The position numbers and the translations under genes were made by a program. Positions 37,589 through 46,919 of a stretch of DNA of 64,000 nucleotides are shown here, piece after piece. This DNA is from an uncultured Enterobacterales bacterium (GTDB taxonomy: Bacteria > Pseudomonadota > Gammaproteobacteria > Enterobacterales > Enterobacteriaceae), in contig CAMLBO010000007.1 in the NCBI GenBank assembly GCA_946478305.1, positions 28,069 to 92,068 on the forward strand, in the 5' to 3' direction. The notes below the pieces were generated by a model, which was not told where the DNA came from, searched no databases, and worked only from the letters and a program-made list of their open reading frames with translations. Position 1 is the first letter of the stretch. Each line of letters starts with the position of its first letter.

Positions 37589-38356
37589 ATGAACCGATTC
37601 ACCGATAAGGTCATCGTCGTGACAGGGGCAGGATCTGGCATGGGGGCGGCAACGGCCAGGCGTTTTGCTAAAGAGGGAGCAATTGTGGTGCTGGTTGGAC
37701 GCACCAAAGAGAAACTGGAGAAAGTCGCCCATTCTCTTGGCAGTACTCAATATTACATTCACATTGCCGATGTCTCGAAAGCGCAGGACGTTGAGCGCAT
37801 GTCGGCGGTAATTAATGACAAGTTTGGCCGCGTGGATGTGCTGGTGAACGGTGCCGGTATTGCGGTGCAGGGGAAAGTCACCGAAGCGAGCCTTGAGGAC
37901 TGGCATAAAGCGATAGAGATTGATCTTAGCGGCGTGTTCTATTGTACCCGTTTCTTTATGCCCGCCCTGATTAAGAGTAAAGGCAATATTGTCAATATCT
38001 CATCAGTGTCAGGTATGGGCGGTGACTGGGGGATGAGTTTCTATAACGCCGCGAAAGGGGGGGTCAGTAACTTCACCCGGTCAATTGCTATGGATCACGG
38101 CAAAGACGGCGTGCGGGTTAATGCAGTTTGCCCCTCACTGACTTTCACAGAAATGGCGGCCGACATTAAGAAAAACCAACCACTATTGGATAAATTCGCT
38201 GAAAGGATCCCTATGGGACGCGGCGCCGAACCAGAAGAGATCGCGGATGTGATCGCTTTTCTCGCCAGTCATGATGCGCGGTTTGTCACCGGGGTGAATC
38301 TGCCGGTGGATGGTGGACTCATGGCTTCAAACGGTCAGCCGCAGCAGGCGGGGTAA
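37589..38356 (+). CDS. Short-chain dehydrogenase, butanediol dehydrogenase-like
   Basis: 255-residue classical SDR. The NAD(P) motif is VTGAGSGMGAATARRF near residue 11, then VNGAGIAVQG, the catalytic Ser in NISSVSGMGGDWG and the YxxxK motif FYNAAKGG. GGDWG, AMDHGKDGVRVNAVCPSL, GRGAEPEEIADVIAFLASHDA and a C-terminal PVDGGLMASNGQP strongly recall the meso-2,3-butanediol dehydrogenase/acetoin reductase of Serratia. Substrate identity is inferred from that similarity. It has AAAGGAG, stands alone and ends in its own terminator. It is not present between metE and ysgA in E. coli. Confidence 0.85.
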   Translation: MNRFTDKVIVVTGAGSGMGAATARRFAKEGAIVVLVGRTKEKLEKVAHSLGSTQYYIHIADVSKAQDVERMSAVINDKFGRVDVLVNGAGIAVQGKVTEASLEDWHKAIEIDLSGVFYCTRFFMPALIKSKGNIVNISSVSGMGGDWGMSFYNAAKGGVSNFTRSIAMDHGKDGVRVNAVCPSLTFTEMAADIKKNQPLLDKFAERIPMGRGAEPEEIADVIAFLASHDARFVTGVNLPVDGGLMASNGQPQQAG

Positions 38357-38378
38357 AGCTTGTAGATGCTGTACAAAT

Positions 38379-38414
38379 TAAAAACCCGCCATAGATACTG
38401 CGGACGGGTTTTTC
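38379..38414. terminator. Bidirectional terminator between SDR gene and ysgA
   Basis: TTAAAAACCCG pairs with CGGGTTTTT around a 16-nt loop that itself contains CCG/CGG. A and T runs flank it, serving the SDR gene (plus) and probably ysgA (minus). Confidence 0.82.
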
Positions 38415-38445
38415 CATTGGCTCAGTCAGCTTTTCACGACCGTCA

Positions 38446-39285
38446 TTACTTCACGCCATACTGCTGAAACCAGTTCAACATGCGTTGCCAGCCATCAGTT
38501 GCGGCTTCCGCGTTGTAGCTGGCGCGGTAATCCGCGTGGAAGGCGTGTCCGGCCTCGGGATACACGACTATTTCAGCGGTGGCGTTGGCTGCACGAATGG
38601 CTTGGCGCATGGTTTCCACACTCTCAAGTGAAATTCCTGAGTCTTTGCCGCCATACAAACCGAGGACCGGTGAGGTTAAATCTACAGCCTCATCGACCGG
38701 ATGTGTCGGGCTGGTCAGCGTCTTATCACCTGTTAATTTACCGTACCAGGCTACACCCGCTTTCAGTTGCGGATTATGTGCCGCGTACAGCCAGGTGATA
38801 CGACCGCCCCAGCAAAAGCCCGTGATACCCAGTTTTGTTGCATCACCGCCGTGTTGCGATGCCCAGTGCGCCGTGTGGTCAAGATCGGATAACACTTGCT
38901 GATCGGGGACTTTACCTACCACTTTACTGATGATGTCGCTGATTTCGCTATAGTCACGGGGATCGCCCTGACGGAAATAGAGTTCCGGTGCGATAGCCAT
39001 ATAGCCCTGCTTCGCCAGGCGACGGCAGACATCCTGAATATGTTCATGTACGCCGAAAATCTCCTGCACAACGAGAATGACGGGCAATTTTCCGCTGTAA
39101 GTTTCAGGGCGTGCAAGATAGGCCGGCATGTCTTCGCCCTGTGACGGGATAGTGGTCTGGCCCGCGTGCAACCCTTCGTTATCAGTATGTACCCTGGTGC
39201 TGGCGACAGGCGTTACGGCCGGGGCAAAGCTGGTTGGAGCCTGTTTTACTTGCGGTGCGGGGACAGGTAAGTCGTCATTCTTCAT
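38446..39285 (-). CDS. ysgA: Dienelactone hydrolase family protein YsgA
   Basis: 279-residue alpha/beta hydrolase of the dienelactone hydrolase family, close to E. coli YsgA (271 aa). The catalytic Cys is in ITGFCWGGRITWLYAAHNPQL, the Asp in YGGKDSGI and the His in YPEAGHAFHADYRAS. VILVVQEIFGVHEHIQDVCRRLA is a family hallmark. The natural substrate is unknown. I chose ATG 39285 (MKNDDLPVP), which has GGAG 7 nt upstream; the ATG four codons earlier contains that site. In E. coli it also lies between metE and udp. Confidence 0.92.
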   Translation of the reverse strand: MKNDDLPVPAPQVKQAPTSFAPAVTPVASTRVHTDNEGLHAGQTTIPSQGEDMPAYLARPETYSGKLPVILVVQEIFGVHEHIQDVCRRLAKQGYMAIAPELYFRQGDPRDYSEISDIISKVVGKVPDQQVLSDLDHTAHWASQHGGDATKLGITGFCWGGRITWLYAAHNPQLKAGVAWYGKLTGDKTLTSPTHPVDEAVDLTSPVLGLYGGKDSGISLESVETMRQAIRAANATAEIVVYPEAGHAFHADYRASYNAEAATDGWQRMLNWFQQYGVK

Positions 39286-39365
39286 TTCGGTCTCCATACT
39301 TTTTTATGCAATGAGTCGCGCTGTTGTTTTTAAACTATAGCTATAAACCCGCCACGGCAAGACAC

Positions 39366-39386
39366 AGGACATGTCCTATAGTTAAG
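39366..39386 (+). promoter_or_regulatory. Candidate sigma-S promoter of katE, with AGGACATGTCCT palindrome
   Basis: CCTATAGTTAAG at 39375-39386 closely follows the sigma-S extended -10 consensus (CTATACTTAA). The perfect 12-bp palindrome AGGACATGTCCT (39366-39377) overlaps it. katE of E. coli is strictly sigma-S dependent. The element lies about 100 nt upstream of the katE start. Confidence 0.45.
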
Positions 39387-39485
39387 CGTTGAGGATAAAA
39401 GTCTTAAGACTGAGGCTCAGAACAGTAAGCGGTTGTCATCAATGCACCGCCCGTTGTGAAACTGAATATTAAGGAGTTATGTTCA

Positions 39486-41762
39486 ATGTCGAAATCAACC
39501 CCGAAAAAGCAAAGTGAGCAGAAACCGGCTAACCGCGCCCCCGCCACGGGCATTGAGTCATCACAGCCTGGACTGGGAAGTCTGGCGCCAGCAGACGGAT
39601 CGCACAAAGTCACGCCGAAACCGACCCCGCCAGGTAAAGAGCCCACGGCGTCTGGCAGTGCCAAAAGCCCTGAAAATACCAACGCCAAACTGACCGCGCT
39701 GGATATTCATCGCAAAAATGGTGAAAAACACGCGCTGACTACCGATCAGGGGACCAAAATCTCCGACGATCAAAATTCTCTCAAAGCGGGAACCCGCGGC
39801 CCAACGCTGTTGGAAGACTTTATCCTGCGTGAAAAAATCACCCATTTTGACCACGAGCGTATACCTGAGCGCATCGTTCATGCTCGCGGCGCGGCTGCTC
39901 ACGGCTATTTCCAGCCTTACCGTAGCCTGTCAGCGGTGACCAAGGCAGACTTCCTCGCCGACCCCAAAAAGAAAACGCCGGTCTTTGTACGTTTTTCTAC
40001 CGTACAGGGCTCGCGTGGCTCGGCCGATTCCGTGCGTGATATTCGCGGCTGGGCAACCAAGTTTTATACCGATGAAGGGGTGTATGACTTAGTTGGCAAC
40101 AATACCCCGGTATTCTTTATTCAGGATGCCCACAAATTCCCGGACTTTGTCCATGCCGTTAAACCCGAGCCACATAACGAAATCCCGCAGGGTGCCAGCG
40201 CGCATGACAGTTTCTGGGATTATGTATCGTTGCAACCTGAAACCTTGCATAACGTCTTCTGGGCGATGTCCGACCGCGGGATCCCGCGCAGCTACCGGAC
40301 AATGGAAGGCTTTGGTATTCACACCTTCCGTTTTGTGAATGCTGAAGGGAAATCGACTTTCGTGCGTTTCCACTGGAAGCCTCTGGCGGGTAAGGCCTCC
40401 CTGCTTTGGGATGAAGCGCAAAAACTGGCGGGTAAAGACGCCGATTTCCACCGCCGCGATTTATGGGAAGCCATTGAAGCCGGTGATTACCCTGAGTATG
40501 AACTCGGTGTGCAATTGATTCCCGAAGAGGACGAATTCAAATTTGATTTCGACCTGCTGGATGCCACTAAACTGATCCCCGAAAAGCTGGTACCGGTAGA
40601 AATCGTCGGCAAGATGGTGCTCAACCGTAACCCGGATAACTATTTTGCCGAAACCGAACAGGTCGCCTTCCACCCAGGGCACGTCGTTCCAGGCATCGAT
40701 TTCAGTAATGACCCGCTATTGCAGGGCCGACTCTTCTCGTATACCGATACGCAAATCAGTCGCTTAGGCGGACCGAACTTCCACGAAATTCCAATTAACC
40801 GGCCAACGTGTCCGTATCACAACTTCCAGCGTGACGGCATGCACCGACAGGATATTGACACCAATCCGGCCAACTACGAGCCAAACTCCCTTAACGATAA
40901 CTGGCCACGGGAAACGCCACCGGCGGCCAAGGGCGGCGGTTTTGAAAGCTATCACGAACGTATTGATGGCGATAAAGTTCGCCAGCGCAGTGAATCCTTT
41001 GCCGAGTTTTACTCCCAGCCACGTTTGTTCTGGTTGAGCCAAACGCCGGTTGAGCAAGACCACATTGTTGCTGCCTTCTCCTTTGAACTTTCCAAAGTGG
41101 CGCGTCCCTATATTCGTGAACGGGTAGTGGATCTGCTGACCCACATCGATGTGACGTTAGCGGAAAAAGTGGCGAAGAATCTGGGCATCAAACTCAGTGC
41201 CGACGCCCTGAAAACCAAACCGCCAAAACCGGTAAATGGCCTGGACAAAGATGAGTCACTCAGTCTATATGCCAGCGGGAAAGGCGTCATCAAAGGTCGA
41301 CAAGTGGCGATTTTGCTCAGCGAAGGGGTGAATGCTGCCGATGTCCTTAATGCGTTGCAGGCCTTCCAGGCCGCCGGGGTGCACCCTAAATTGCTGGCCA
41401 GCCACTTAGGTGAAGTGGTGGCTGATGATGGCTCGACCTTACCGGTTGACGCCACTTTCGCCGGATCGCCATCGATTACGGTGGATGCCGTCTTGGTTCC
41501 GCACGGCCACATTGATGCGCTACTGATGAATGGCGACGCTCGTCATTACGTCCTGGAAGCCTTTAAACATCTCAAAGTGATGGGGATGAGCGGTGACGCC
41601 CGCCGTTTCAAATCCCTGCTGGGCCTTGAAGATGGTGTGGAAGAAGAAGGGGTGATTGAAGCTGAAAAAACCGAAGGCGTACTGCTGGAGACTTTCCTCA
41701 AAGATATGCTCAAGCATCGTATCTGGTCAAGAAGCGCTAAAACGGAGGGCGTACCTGCCTGA
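39486..41762 (+). CDS. katE: Large-subunit catalase HPII
   Basis: 758-residue monofunctional catalase of the large-subunit clade (E. coli KatE 753 aa). A Pro/Lys/Ser-rich N-terminal arm (about 1-75) precedes the catalase core with the distal heme residues His132 ([14 protein letters not shown]) and Asn205 ([11 protein letters not shown]), and the proximal Tyr near 419 in [18 protein letters not shown]. From about 600 the C-terminal flavodoxin-like domain follows ([30 protein letters not shown]). It detoxifies hydrogen peroxide in stationary phase. I chose ATG 39486 (MSKSTPKK) with AAGGAG 9 nt upstream. It lies between ysgA and udp; E. coli katE is elsewhere. Confidence 0.95.
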   Translation: MSKSTPKKQSEQKPANRAPATGIESSQPGLGSLAPADGSHKVTPKPTPPGKEPTASGSAKSPENTNAKLTALDIHRKNGEKHALTTDQGTKISDDQNSLKAGTRGPTLLEDFILREKITHFDHERIPERIVHARGAAAHGYFQPYRSLSAVTKADFLADPKKKTPVFVRFSTVQGSRGSADSVRDIRGWATKFYTDEGVYDLVGNNTPVFFIQDAHKFPDFVHAVKPEPHNEIPQGASAHDSFWDYVSLQPETLHNVFWAMSDRGIPRSYRTMEGFGIHTFRFVNAEGKSTFVRFHWKPLAGKASLLWDEAQKLAGKDADFHRRDLWEAIEAGDYPEYELGVQLIPEEDEFKFDFDLLDATKLIPEKLVPVEIVGKMVLNRNPDNYFAETEQVAFHPGHVVPGIDFSNDPLLQGRLFSYTDTQISRLGGPNFHEIPINRPTCPYHNFQRDGMHRQDIDTNPANYEPNSLNDNWPRETPPAAKGGGFESYHERIDGDKVRQRSESFAEFYSQPRLFWLSQTPVEQDHIVAAFSFELSKVARPYIRERVVDLLTHIDVTLAEKVAKNLGIKLSADALKTKPPKPVNGLDKDESLSLYASGKGVIKGRQVAILLSEGVNAADVLNALQAFQAAGVHPKLLASHLGEVVADDGSTLPVDATFAGSPSITVDAVLVPHGHIDALLMNGDARHYVLEAFKHLKVMGMSGDARRFKSLLGLEDGVEEEGVIEAEKTEGVLLETFLKDMLKHRIWSRSAKTEGVPA

Positions 41763-41906
41763 TAGTGTCAGCAAACCTGGCTTCAAAACAGGCATTGGCG
41801 GGTGACGGCCAATGCCTTTACTGTTTATTACCCGCGACGGCTTTGTGGTCCCCCCGCTAATATAACGAACGTAGCAGTATGAATAATCACCAAAACAGGC
41901 TTTTAT

Positions 41907-41922
41907 TGTGAAATTGATCACA
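41907..41922. promoter_or_regulatory. CRP site 1 (distal) of udp
   Basis: TGTGA-AATTGA-TCACA, a perfect CRP core. It lies 52 nt upstream of CRP site 2, corresponding to the -93.5 site of E. coli udp. Confidence 0.88.
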
Positions 41923-41958
41923 TTTTAAATGTACGTAGTGCTTTTGTTGTTACGTCAT

Positions 41959-41974
41959 AGTGATCTTTGTCACG
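41959..41974. promoter_or_regulatory. CRP site 2 (proximal) of udp
   Basis: AGTGA-TCTTTG-TCACG matches 8 of 10 CRP core bases. Its centre is about 41.5 nt before a likely start at 42008, with TAGAGT at 41996-42001 as the -10 element. In E. coli CytR binds between the two CRP dimers with 52-bp spacing. Confidence 0.82.
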
Positions 41975-42052
41975 AAATAACGGCACAATGATCAGTAGAG
42001 TAGCCGGGTGTCCTCCTGCGAAAATATGACCTTAAATAAAGAGGAGTTTGTT

Positions 42053-42808
42053 ATGTCTGACGTTTTCCACCTTGGCCTGACCAAAAAAGATTTACATGGC
42101 GCGACGCTGGCTATCGTTCCAGGTGATCCTGAGCGCGTTGAAAAGATCGCCAAACTGATGGAGAACCCGGTGCGTCTGGCTTCTCATCGTGAATTTACCT
42201 CATGGCGTGCCGAGCTTGATGGCAAATCTGTCATCGTTTGCTCAACCGGTATTGGTGGTCCGTCTACCTCTATCGCGGTTGAAGAGTTGGCTCAGCTGGG
42301 TATCCGCACCTTCCTGCGCGTCGGGACTACCGGCGCAATCCAACCCCATATCAATGTAGGTGATGTTCTGGTCACCACGGCGGCGGTTCGCCTCGATGGC
42401 GCAAGTCTGCACTTCGCTCCGATGGAGTTCCCAGCAGTAGCTGATTTCGCCTGTACCACGGCACTGGTCGCCGCAGCGAAGGCCGTTGGCGCTGAAACAC
42501 ACATCGGTGTGACCGCTTCTTCAGATACTTTCTATCCGGGTCAGGAACGTTATGACACTTACTCTGGCCGTGTCGTTCGTCGCTTCAAAGAGTCGATGAA
42601 AGAGTGGCAGGAAATGGGCGTCATGAACTACGAAATGGAGTCAGCGACGCTGTTGACCATGTGCGCAAGCCAGGGGCTGCGTGCCGGTATGGTAGCGGGC
42701 GTTATCGTTAACCGTACCCAGCAAGAAATTCCAAATGCCGAGGCGATGAAAAAAACCGAAAGTCACGCGGTAAAAATTGTCGTAGAAGCTGCGCGTCGCC
42801 TTATCTAA
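42053..42808 (+). CDS. udp: Uridine phosphorylase
   Basis: 251-residue uridine phosphorylase (E. coli Udp 253 aa). It converts uridine and phosphate to uracil and ribose-1-phosphate. The phosphate-binding [34 protein letters not shown] and [19 protein letters not shown], and the uracil/ribose-binding [13 protein letters not shown], are present. I chose ATG 42053 ([20 protein letters not shown]) with an AGAGGAG ribosome site; a longer in-frame start at 42008 coincides with the expected transcription start. Two CRP sites lie upstream and a terminator downstream. Confidence 0.97.
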   Translation: MSDVFHLGLTKKDLHGATLAIVPGDPERVEKIAKLMENPVRLASHREFTSWRAELDGKSVIVCSTGIGGPSTSIAVEELAQLGIRTFLRVGTTGAIQPHINVGDVLVTTAAVRLDGASLHFAPMEFPAVADFACTTALVAAAKAVGAETHIGVTASSDTFYPGQERYDTYSGRVVRRFKESMKEWQEMGVMNYEMESATLLTMCASQGLRAGMVAGVIVNRTQQEIPNAEAMKKTESHAVKIVVEAARRLI

Positions 42809-42833
42809 AGGCTGTCGTGGTTTTGCTAAAAAA

Positions 42834-42867
42834 TAACGGGCTCCTTATAGGTGGCCCGTTTTTTTAT
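42834..42867 (+). terminator. Terminator of udp
   Basis: AACGGGC-TCC-TTATA-GGT-GGCCCGTT followed by TTTTTT, about 28 nt after the udp stop. Confidence 0.88.
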
Positions 42868-42925
42868 CTTATAACCTGAATCTGTTAAGGTCTGAGAATA
42901 GATAATTCAAGGAAAAGGACCTTTT

Positions 42926-43708
42926 ATGACAGCCACTATCTTGCTCCACCCCTCGCTGACTCCTCTTGAGGGTGGCATTAATTTTCGCGAATTAGGTGGC
43001 AACACTGGCGCAGATGGACGCCGGGTTAAACGCGGCTGGCTCTATCGCTCCGGTGCGCTGGACGCCCTGACAGCGAAGGATTGTGACTATCTGAGTAGAG
43101 TTCCCGTTGCGCATATACTTGATTACCGTGACGCTGATGAAGTCGCCGCAAAACCGGATGTTTTCTGGCATGGTGCGCAGTATCACCACGCGCCCGCTAA
43201 CCCTCTGAGCCATGAAGTTAATGCTAATCTCGAAAAGCTGACTGAGCACACCATCAATGCTTTTGATCCCGAAGCCTTTATGCTTGAGCTCTACCGCCGG
43301 CTACCTTTCAATAATTCGGCCTACCAGCAGCTGACCAGCCTGCTGATGCAACCAAGCGGCGGGGCGATTGTCCAGCACTGTGCGGTAGGTAAAGACCGCA
43401 CCGGTATCGGCTCTGCGCTGGTGCTTTTTGCACTGGGCGCTGACCGCAATACCGTGCTGGAAGACTACCTGCTGACTGAGACCACGCTGGCTCCCTTTCG
43501 TGAGCAAATGCTTAATAAGATGTCCATCAGGCTCAATGAAAAAGCGCTGGCGAAATTCGCCTACGTTCTTTCTGTGCGTGAAGCGTTTATCGATACTGCG
43601 CTAAAATCTATCGAAGATTTATACGGCTCTACCGACCTCTGGCTGGAAAAAGAGTATGGCCTGGCGGCAGAGCAGCGTGAGAATCTGCGTGACCGTTATC
43701 TTGAGTAG
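42926..43708 (+). CDS. Tyrosine/serine protein phosphatase-like protein
   Basis: 260-residue protein of the IphP/Tyr-phosphatase-3 family. The CX5R signature is HCAVGKDRTG with the nucleophilic Cys152 and Arg158. The N-terminal GGINFRELGGNTGADGRRVKRGWLYRSGAL and LDYRDADEV are standard family features. It may act on phosphotyrosine or phosphoinositide substrates; the real substrate is unknown. There is no signal peptide. An AAGGAAAAGGACC site precedes ATG 42926. It lies 76 nt upstream of a DedA gene, and the two may be co-transcribed. Confidence 0.87.
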   Translation: MTATILLHPSLTPLEGGINFRELGGNTGADGRRVKRGWLYRSGALDALTAKDCDYLSRVPVAHILDYRDADEVAAKPDVFWHGAQYHHAPANPLSHEVNANLEKLTEHTINAFDPEAFMLELYRRLPFNNSAYQQLTSLLMQPSGGAIVQHCAVGKDRTGIGSALVLFALGADRNTVLEDYLLTETTLAPFREQMLNKMSIRLNEKALAKFAYVLSVREAFIDTALKSIEDLYGSTDLWLEKEYGLAAEQRENLRDRYLE

Positions 43709-43784
43709 CCGCAGTCTACGGGGCCGTGTCATCTGCAATTATTCGAATCACTGATTTTTAAAGCCAGTTCTGTGAGGAAACCTT

Positions 43785-44312
43785 TTGACCCTTAACGATA
43801 TTATTCACATCACCACCGACTTTGTGCGTGAGCATGAAGGGTGGGCAGTGCCTATTGTTTTTTTCCTGGCGTTCGGTGAGTCCTTGGCATTTCTCTCCCT
43901 TTTGCTACCTGCCACCGTTATTCTGTTGGGACTGGGTGCGCTGATAGGCGAAAGCGGCATCCCTTTTTGGCCGATCTGGGCCGCCGCTGCGACGGGGGCC
44001 TTCTTCGGTGACTGGCTCTCATACTGGGTTGGCGCTCATTTTCAGGATCGGGTCGGTAATTTCTGGCCGTTTTCAAAACATCCGCAAATGCTTGAACGCG
44101 GACATGCCTTCTTTGAGAAATGGGGTATGCCCGGGGCCTTTATCGGCCGCTTCTTTGGCCCTCTTCGTGCTGTCGTTCCTCTGGTCGCCGGCATATGCGG
44201 CATGCCGCAGCGCTATTTCCAGATAGCTAACGTTACCTCTGCCCTGATATGGGCATTTGGGGTGTTGGCTCCCGGCGCCTTTGGTATTCAATGGCTCAGC
44301 CGCTGGCTTTAA
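43785..44312 (+). CDS. DedA family membrane protein
   Basis: 175-residue DedA/VTT-domain protein with about four hydrophobic segments. FGESLAFLSLLLPATVILLGLGALIG, GDWLSYWVGAHF and FIGRFFGPLRAVVPLVAGICGMPQRYF contain the conserved E, G-x-x-x-G and RFxGPxR features. DedA proteins support membrane homeostasis and undecaprenyl-phosphate or phospholipid flipping. The start is TTG 43785 (MTLNDIIHITTDF), with GAGGAAA 4 nt upstream; no ATG or GTG candidate fits. It is shorter than E. coli YqjA (220 aa), so it is not that gene. Confidence 0.87.
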   Translation: MTLNDIIHITTDFVREHEGWAVPIVFFLAFGESLAFLSLLLPATVILLGLGALIGESGIPFWPIWAAAATGAFFGDWLSYWVGAHFQDRVGNFWPFSKHPQMLERGHAFFEKWGMPGAFIGRFFGPLRAVVPLVAGICGMPQRYFQIANVTSALIWAFGVLAPGAFGIQWLSRWL

Positions 44313-44366
44313 TCTTGTGGCGCTAAACAGGTTTGCACAAGTGTTCAATGCGGGAGAAATCAGGTC

Positions 44367-44384
44367 TTGCGAGGTGTCTCGCAA
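44367..44384. other. Short inverted repeat upstream of rmuC
   Basis: TTGCGAG-GTGT-CTCGCAA, a perfect 7-bp hairpin in the 157-nt gap between the DedA gene and rmuC. It has no T-run; possibly a regulator site. Confidence 0.3.
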
Positions 44385-44469
44385 AGTGTCAAACCGCATA
44401 AATATGGGCTGGACATCCATACAGTCTGACATTACCTTGGCCGCAAGAATTGACTGAAATGGAGAGTCC

Positions 44470-46023
44470 GTGGACATCAGCATCCTCTATCTGCTTGGCG
44501 GTGGTTTAGCCGGTTTGCTGCTGGGCTGGCTGATTGCCAGCCTGCTTCAACAGCGGCATCAAACCGAGCATGAAACGCAGCGCCGGTTGCTGCAGCAGGC
44601 GCTTGATCAGCAGCAAGCAGAAAACGAAAGCCTGAAGATTGAACGTCAACAGGCGCAGCAACATACCCGTCAGTCAGAACTGGAACTGCGTAATTTACAC
44701 AGTGAGCTGGCGGGCAGCCGAGAGAAGTTGCTGAATCTGGCCCACTGGCAGAACGAGTGTGAACAGCTTAATCAGGAGTTACGGGCCCAGCGCGAAATTA
44801 ACAGCGCTCAGGAAGCCGAACTGCGGGAAGTCTCGACGCGCCTCGATGAAACCCGTATGGCGGCTGAAGACAAGCAGCGGTTGCTGATCAATAGTGAACA
44901 GCGGTTGACTAGCCAATTTGAGAATCTGGCCAACCGTATTTTTGAACATAGCGGCCGCCGGGCTGATGAGCAAAACAAGCAGAGCCTCGACAAGTTGCTG
45001 TTGCCGCTGCGTGAGCAGCTTGACGGGTTCCGCCGGCAGGTGCAGGACAGCTTTGGGCAGGAAGCACGTGAACGGCATACGCTGTCCCATGAGATCCGTA
45101 ATCTCCAGCAACTCAACGAACAAATGGCCCGTGAAGCGATAAATCTTACCAAAGCGCTTAAAGGCGATAATAAAACTCAGGGTAACTGGGGTGAGGTTGT
45201 ACTGAGTCGGGTGCTTGAGGCTTCTGGCTTGCGGGAAGGTTACGAATATCAGACTCAGGTCAGCGTACAGGTTGATACCAATAGCCGCATGCAACCTGAC
45301 GTCGTGGTGCGATTGCCGCAAAACAAAGATGTGGTGATTGATGCCAAAATGACGCTGGTAGCTTATGAGCGTTATTTCAATAGTCAGGATGATATTGAGC
45401 GCGAAATTGCTCTCAATGAGCATATCGCTTCCGTACGTGGCCATATCCGCCTGCTTGGGCGCAAAGATTATCAGCAGTTGCCAGGGTTGCGCAGTCTTGA
45501 TTACGTGCTGATGTTCATTCCTGTCGAACCGGCGTTCCTGCTGGCTATCGACCGGGAGCCCGAATTGATCAGCGAAGCGCTTAAGCACAATATTATGCTG
45601 GTCAGCCCGACAACCTTACTCGTGGCTTTGAGAACCATCAGCAATCTGTGGCGCTATGAGCATCAAAGTCAAAATGCCAAACGCATCGCCGACCGTGCTG
45701 CAAGACTTTATGACAAGCTGCGTTTGTTCGTCGATGACATGGAGTCGATGGGGCAAAGTTTGGAAAAAGCGCAGGGCAGCTATCGTCTGGCGATGAATAA
45801 ACTGTCGCAGGGGCGCGGTAACGTGATCGGTCAGGTCGAGGGTTTTCGGGCTCTCGGCGTTGAGGTGAAGAGGCCCATCAGCCCTTCGCTGGCTGAGCAG
45901 GCAAAAGCAGAAGATGAGCCGGAAACTGCCGCTTCGCTTGATGATACCCGCCTGCAAGAGAACTTCGAACCCACGCCGGATAACGATGCCAGTGACGCTG
46001 GCTCGCTTCGCGAACGAGAATAA
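44470..46023 (+). CDS. rmuC: DNA recombination protein RmuC
   Basis: 517-residue RmuC (E. coli 475 aa), which limits inversion rearrangements between short repeats. One N-terminal membrane segment (ILYLLGGGLAGLLLGWLIASLL) leads into a long Gln/Glu/Arg-rich coiled coil to about residue 190. The nuclease-like PD-(D/E)xK domain follows, with QPDVVVRLPQNKDVVIDAKM as core. An acidic low-complexity C-terminus extends it. The start is GTG 44470 behind GGAGAG. It precedes ubiE, as in E. coli. Confidence 0.94.
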   Translation: MDISILYLLGGGLAGLLLGWLIASLLQQRHQTEHETQRRLLQQALDQQQAENESLKIERQQAQQHTRQSELELRNLHSELAGSREKLLNLAHWQNECEQLNQELRAQREINSAQEAELREVSTRLDETRMAAEDKQRLLINSEQRLTSQFENLANRIFEHSGRRADEQNKQSLDKLLLPLREQLDGFRRQVQDSFGQEARERHTLSHEIRNLQQLNEQMAREAINLTKALKGDNKTQGNWGEVVLSRVLEASGLREGYEYQTQVSVQVDTNSRMQPDVVVRLPQNKDVVIDAKMTLVAYERYFNSQDDIEREIALNEHIASVRGHIRLLGRKDYQQLPGLRSLDYVLMFIPVEPAFLLAIDREPELISEALKHNIMLVSPTTLLVALRTISNLWRYEHQSQNAKRIADRAARLYDKLRLFVDDMESMGQSLEKAQGSYRLAMNKLSQGRGNVIGQVEGFRALGVEVKRPISPSLAEQAKAEDEPETAASLDDTRLQENFEPTPDNDASDAGSLRERE

Positions 46024-46162
46024 TCAGGTCTGATCACCGCCGCTCCTCAGTAATTCCTCCAGTGAATATCTTTGGACATTCAATCAGCATCGGTGATGGG
46101 GCTTTCCCCGGGGTTCTGGTACACTTTCCCCAAGAGTTTGACTGAATAAGCAGGCATAAATA

Positions 46163-46918
46163 ATGGAAAAGCAGACGCAGGAAACCACGCATTTTGGTTT
46201 TCGCACCGTAGCCAAAGATGAAAAAGCGGAAATGGTAGCAGAGGTTTTCCACTCCGTGGCCGCCAAATATGACCTGATGAATGACCTGATGTCCTTCGGT
46301 ATTCATCGTATCTGGAAGCGCTTTACTATTGATAGCAGTGGCGTTCGCCGTGGTCAGCGCGTGCTCGACTTAGCAGGCGGCACAGGCGATCTTACCGCCA
46401 AGTTCTCCCGTCTGGTGGGTGAATCGGGTGAGGTAGTGCTGGCGGATATCAATGATTCCATGTTGAAGATGGGACGCGAAAAACTTCGCAATCTGGGCAT
46501 TGTGGGTAATGTCAGTTACGTACAGGCTAATGCCGAAGCGTTGCCATTCCCCGACAACTATTTCGACTGCATTACTATCTCATTCGGCCTGCGTAACGTA
46601 ACCGAAAAAGAGAAAGCGCTGCGTTCCATGTTCCGCGTGCTCAAGCCGGGTGGCCGTTTATTGGTTTTGGAGTTCTCCAAGCCACTGCTGGCACCGTTGA
46701 GCAAAGCCTATGACACTTACTCCTTCCATATTTTGCCGCGCATTGGCGAACTGGTCGCTCAGGATGCAGAGAGCTACCGCTATCTGGCAGAGTCAATCCG
46801 TATGCACCCGGATCAGGAAACACTCAAAGGCATGATGGTTGATGCAGGTTTCGAAAATGTTACCTACAGCAATTTGACCGGTGGCATCGTTGCGTTGCAC
46901 CGTGGTTTTAAGTTCTGA
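46163..46918 (+). CDS. ubiE: Ubiquinone/menaquinone C-methyltransferase UbiE
   Basis: 251-residue SAM-dependent C-methyltransferase (E. coli UbiE 251 aa), acting on 2-octaprenyl-6-methoxy-benzoquinol and demethylmenaquinol. [18 protein letters not shown] is typical; the SAM motif is [19 protein letters not shown], and [22 protein letters not shown] follows. It is the first gene of the ubiE-ubiJ-ubiB group; ubiJ starts 2 nt after its stop. Confidence 0.97.
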   Translation: MEKQTQETTHFGFRTVAKDEKAEMVAEVFHSVAAKYDLMNDLMSFGIHRIWKRFTIDSSGVRRGQRVLDLAGGTGDLTAKFSRLVGESGEVVLADINDSMLKMGREKLRNLGIVGNVSYVQANAEALPFPDNYFDCITISFGLRNVTEKEKALRSMFRVLKPGGRLLVLEFSKPLLAPLSKAYDTYSFHILPRIGELVAQDAESYRYLAESIRMHPDQETLKGMMVDAGFENVTYSNLTGGIVALHRGFKF

Positions 46919-46919
46919 G

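Noticed and set aside
36808..38356. Prophage remnant around the lysozyme gene
   Set aside because: No integrase, attachment repeat, holin or structural gene is seen, and flanking genes are chromosomal; domesticated single gene is the safer description.
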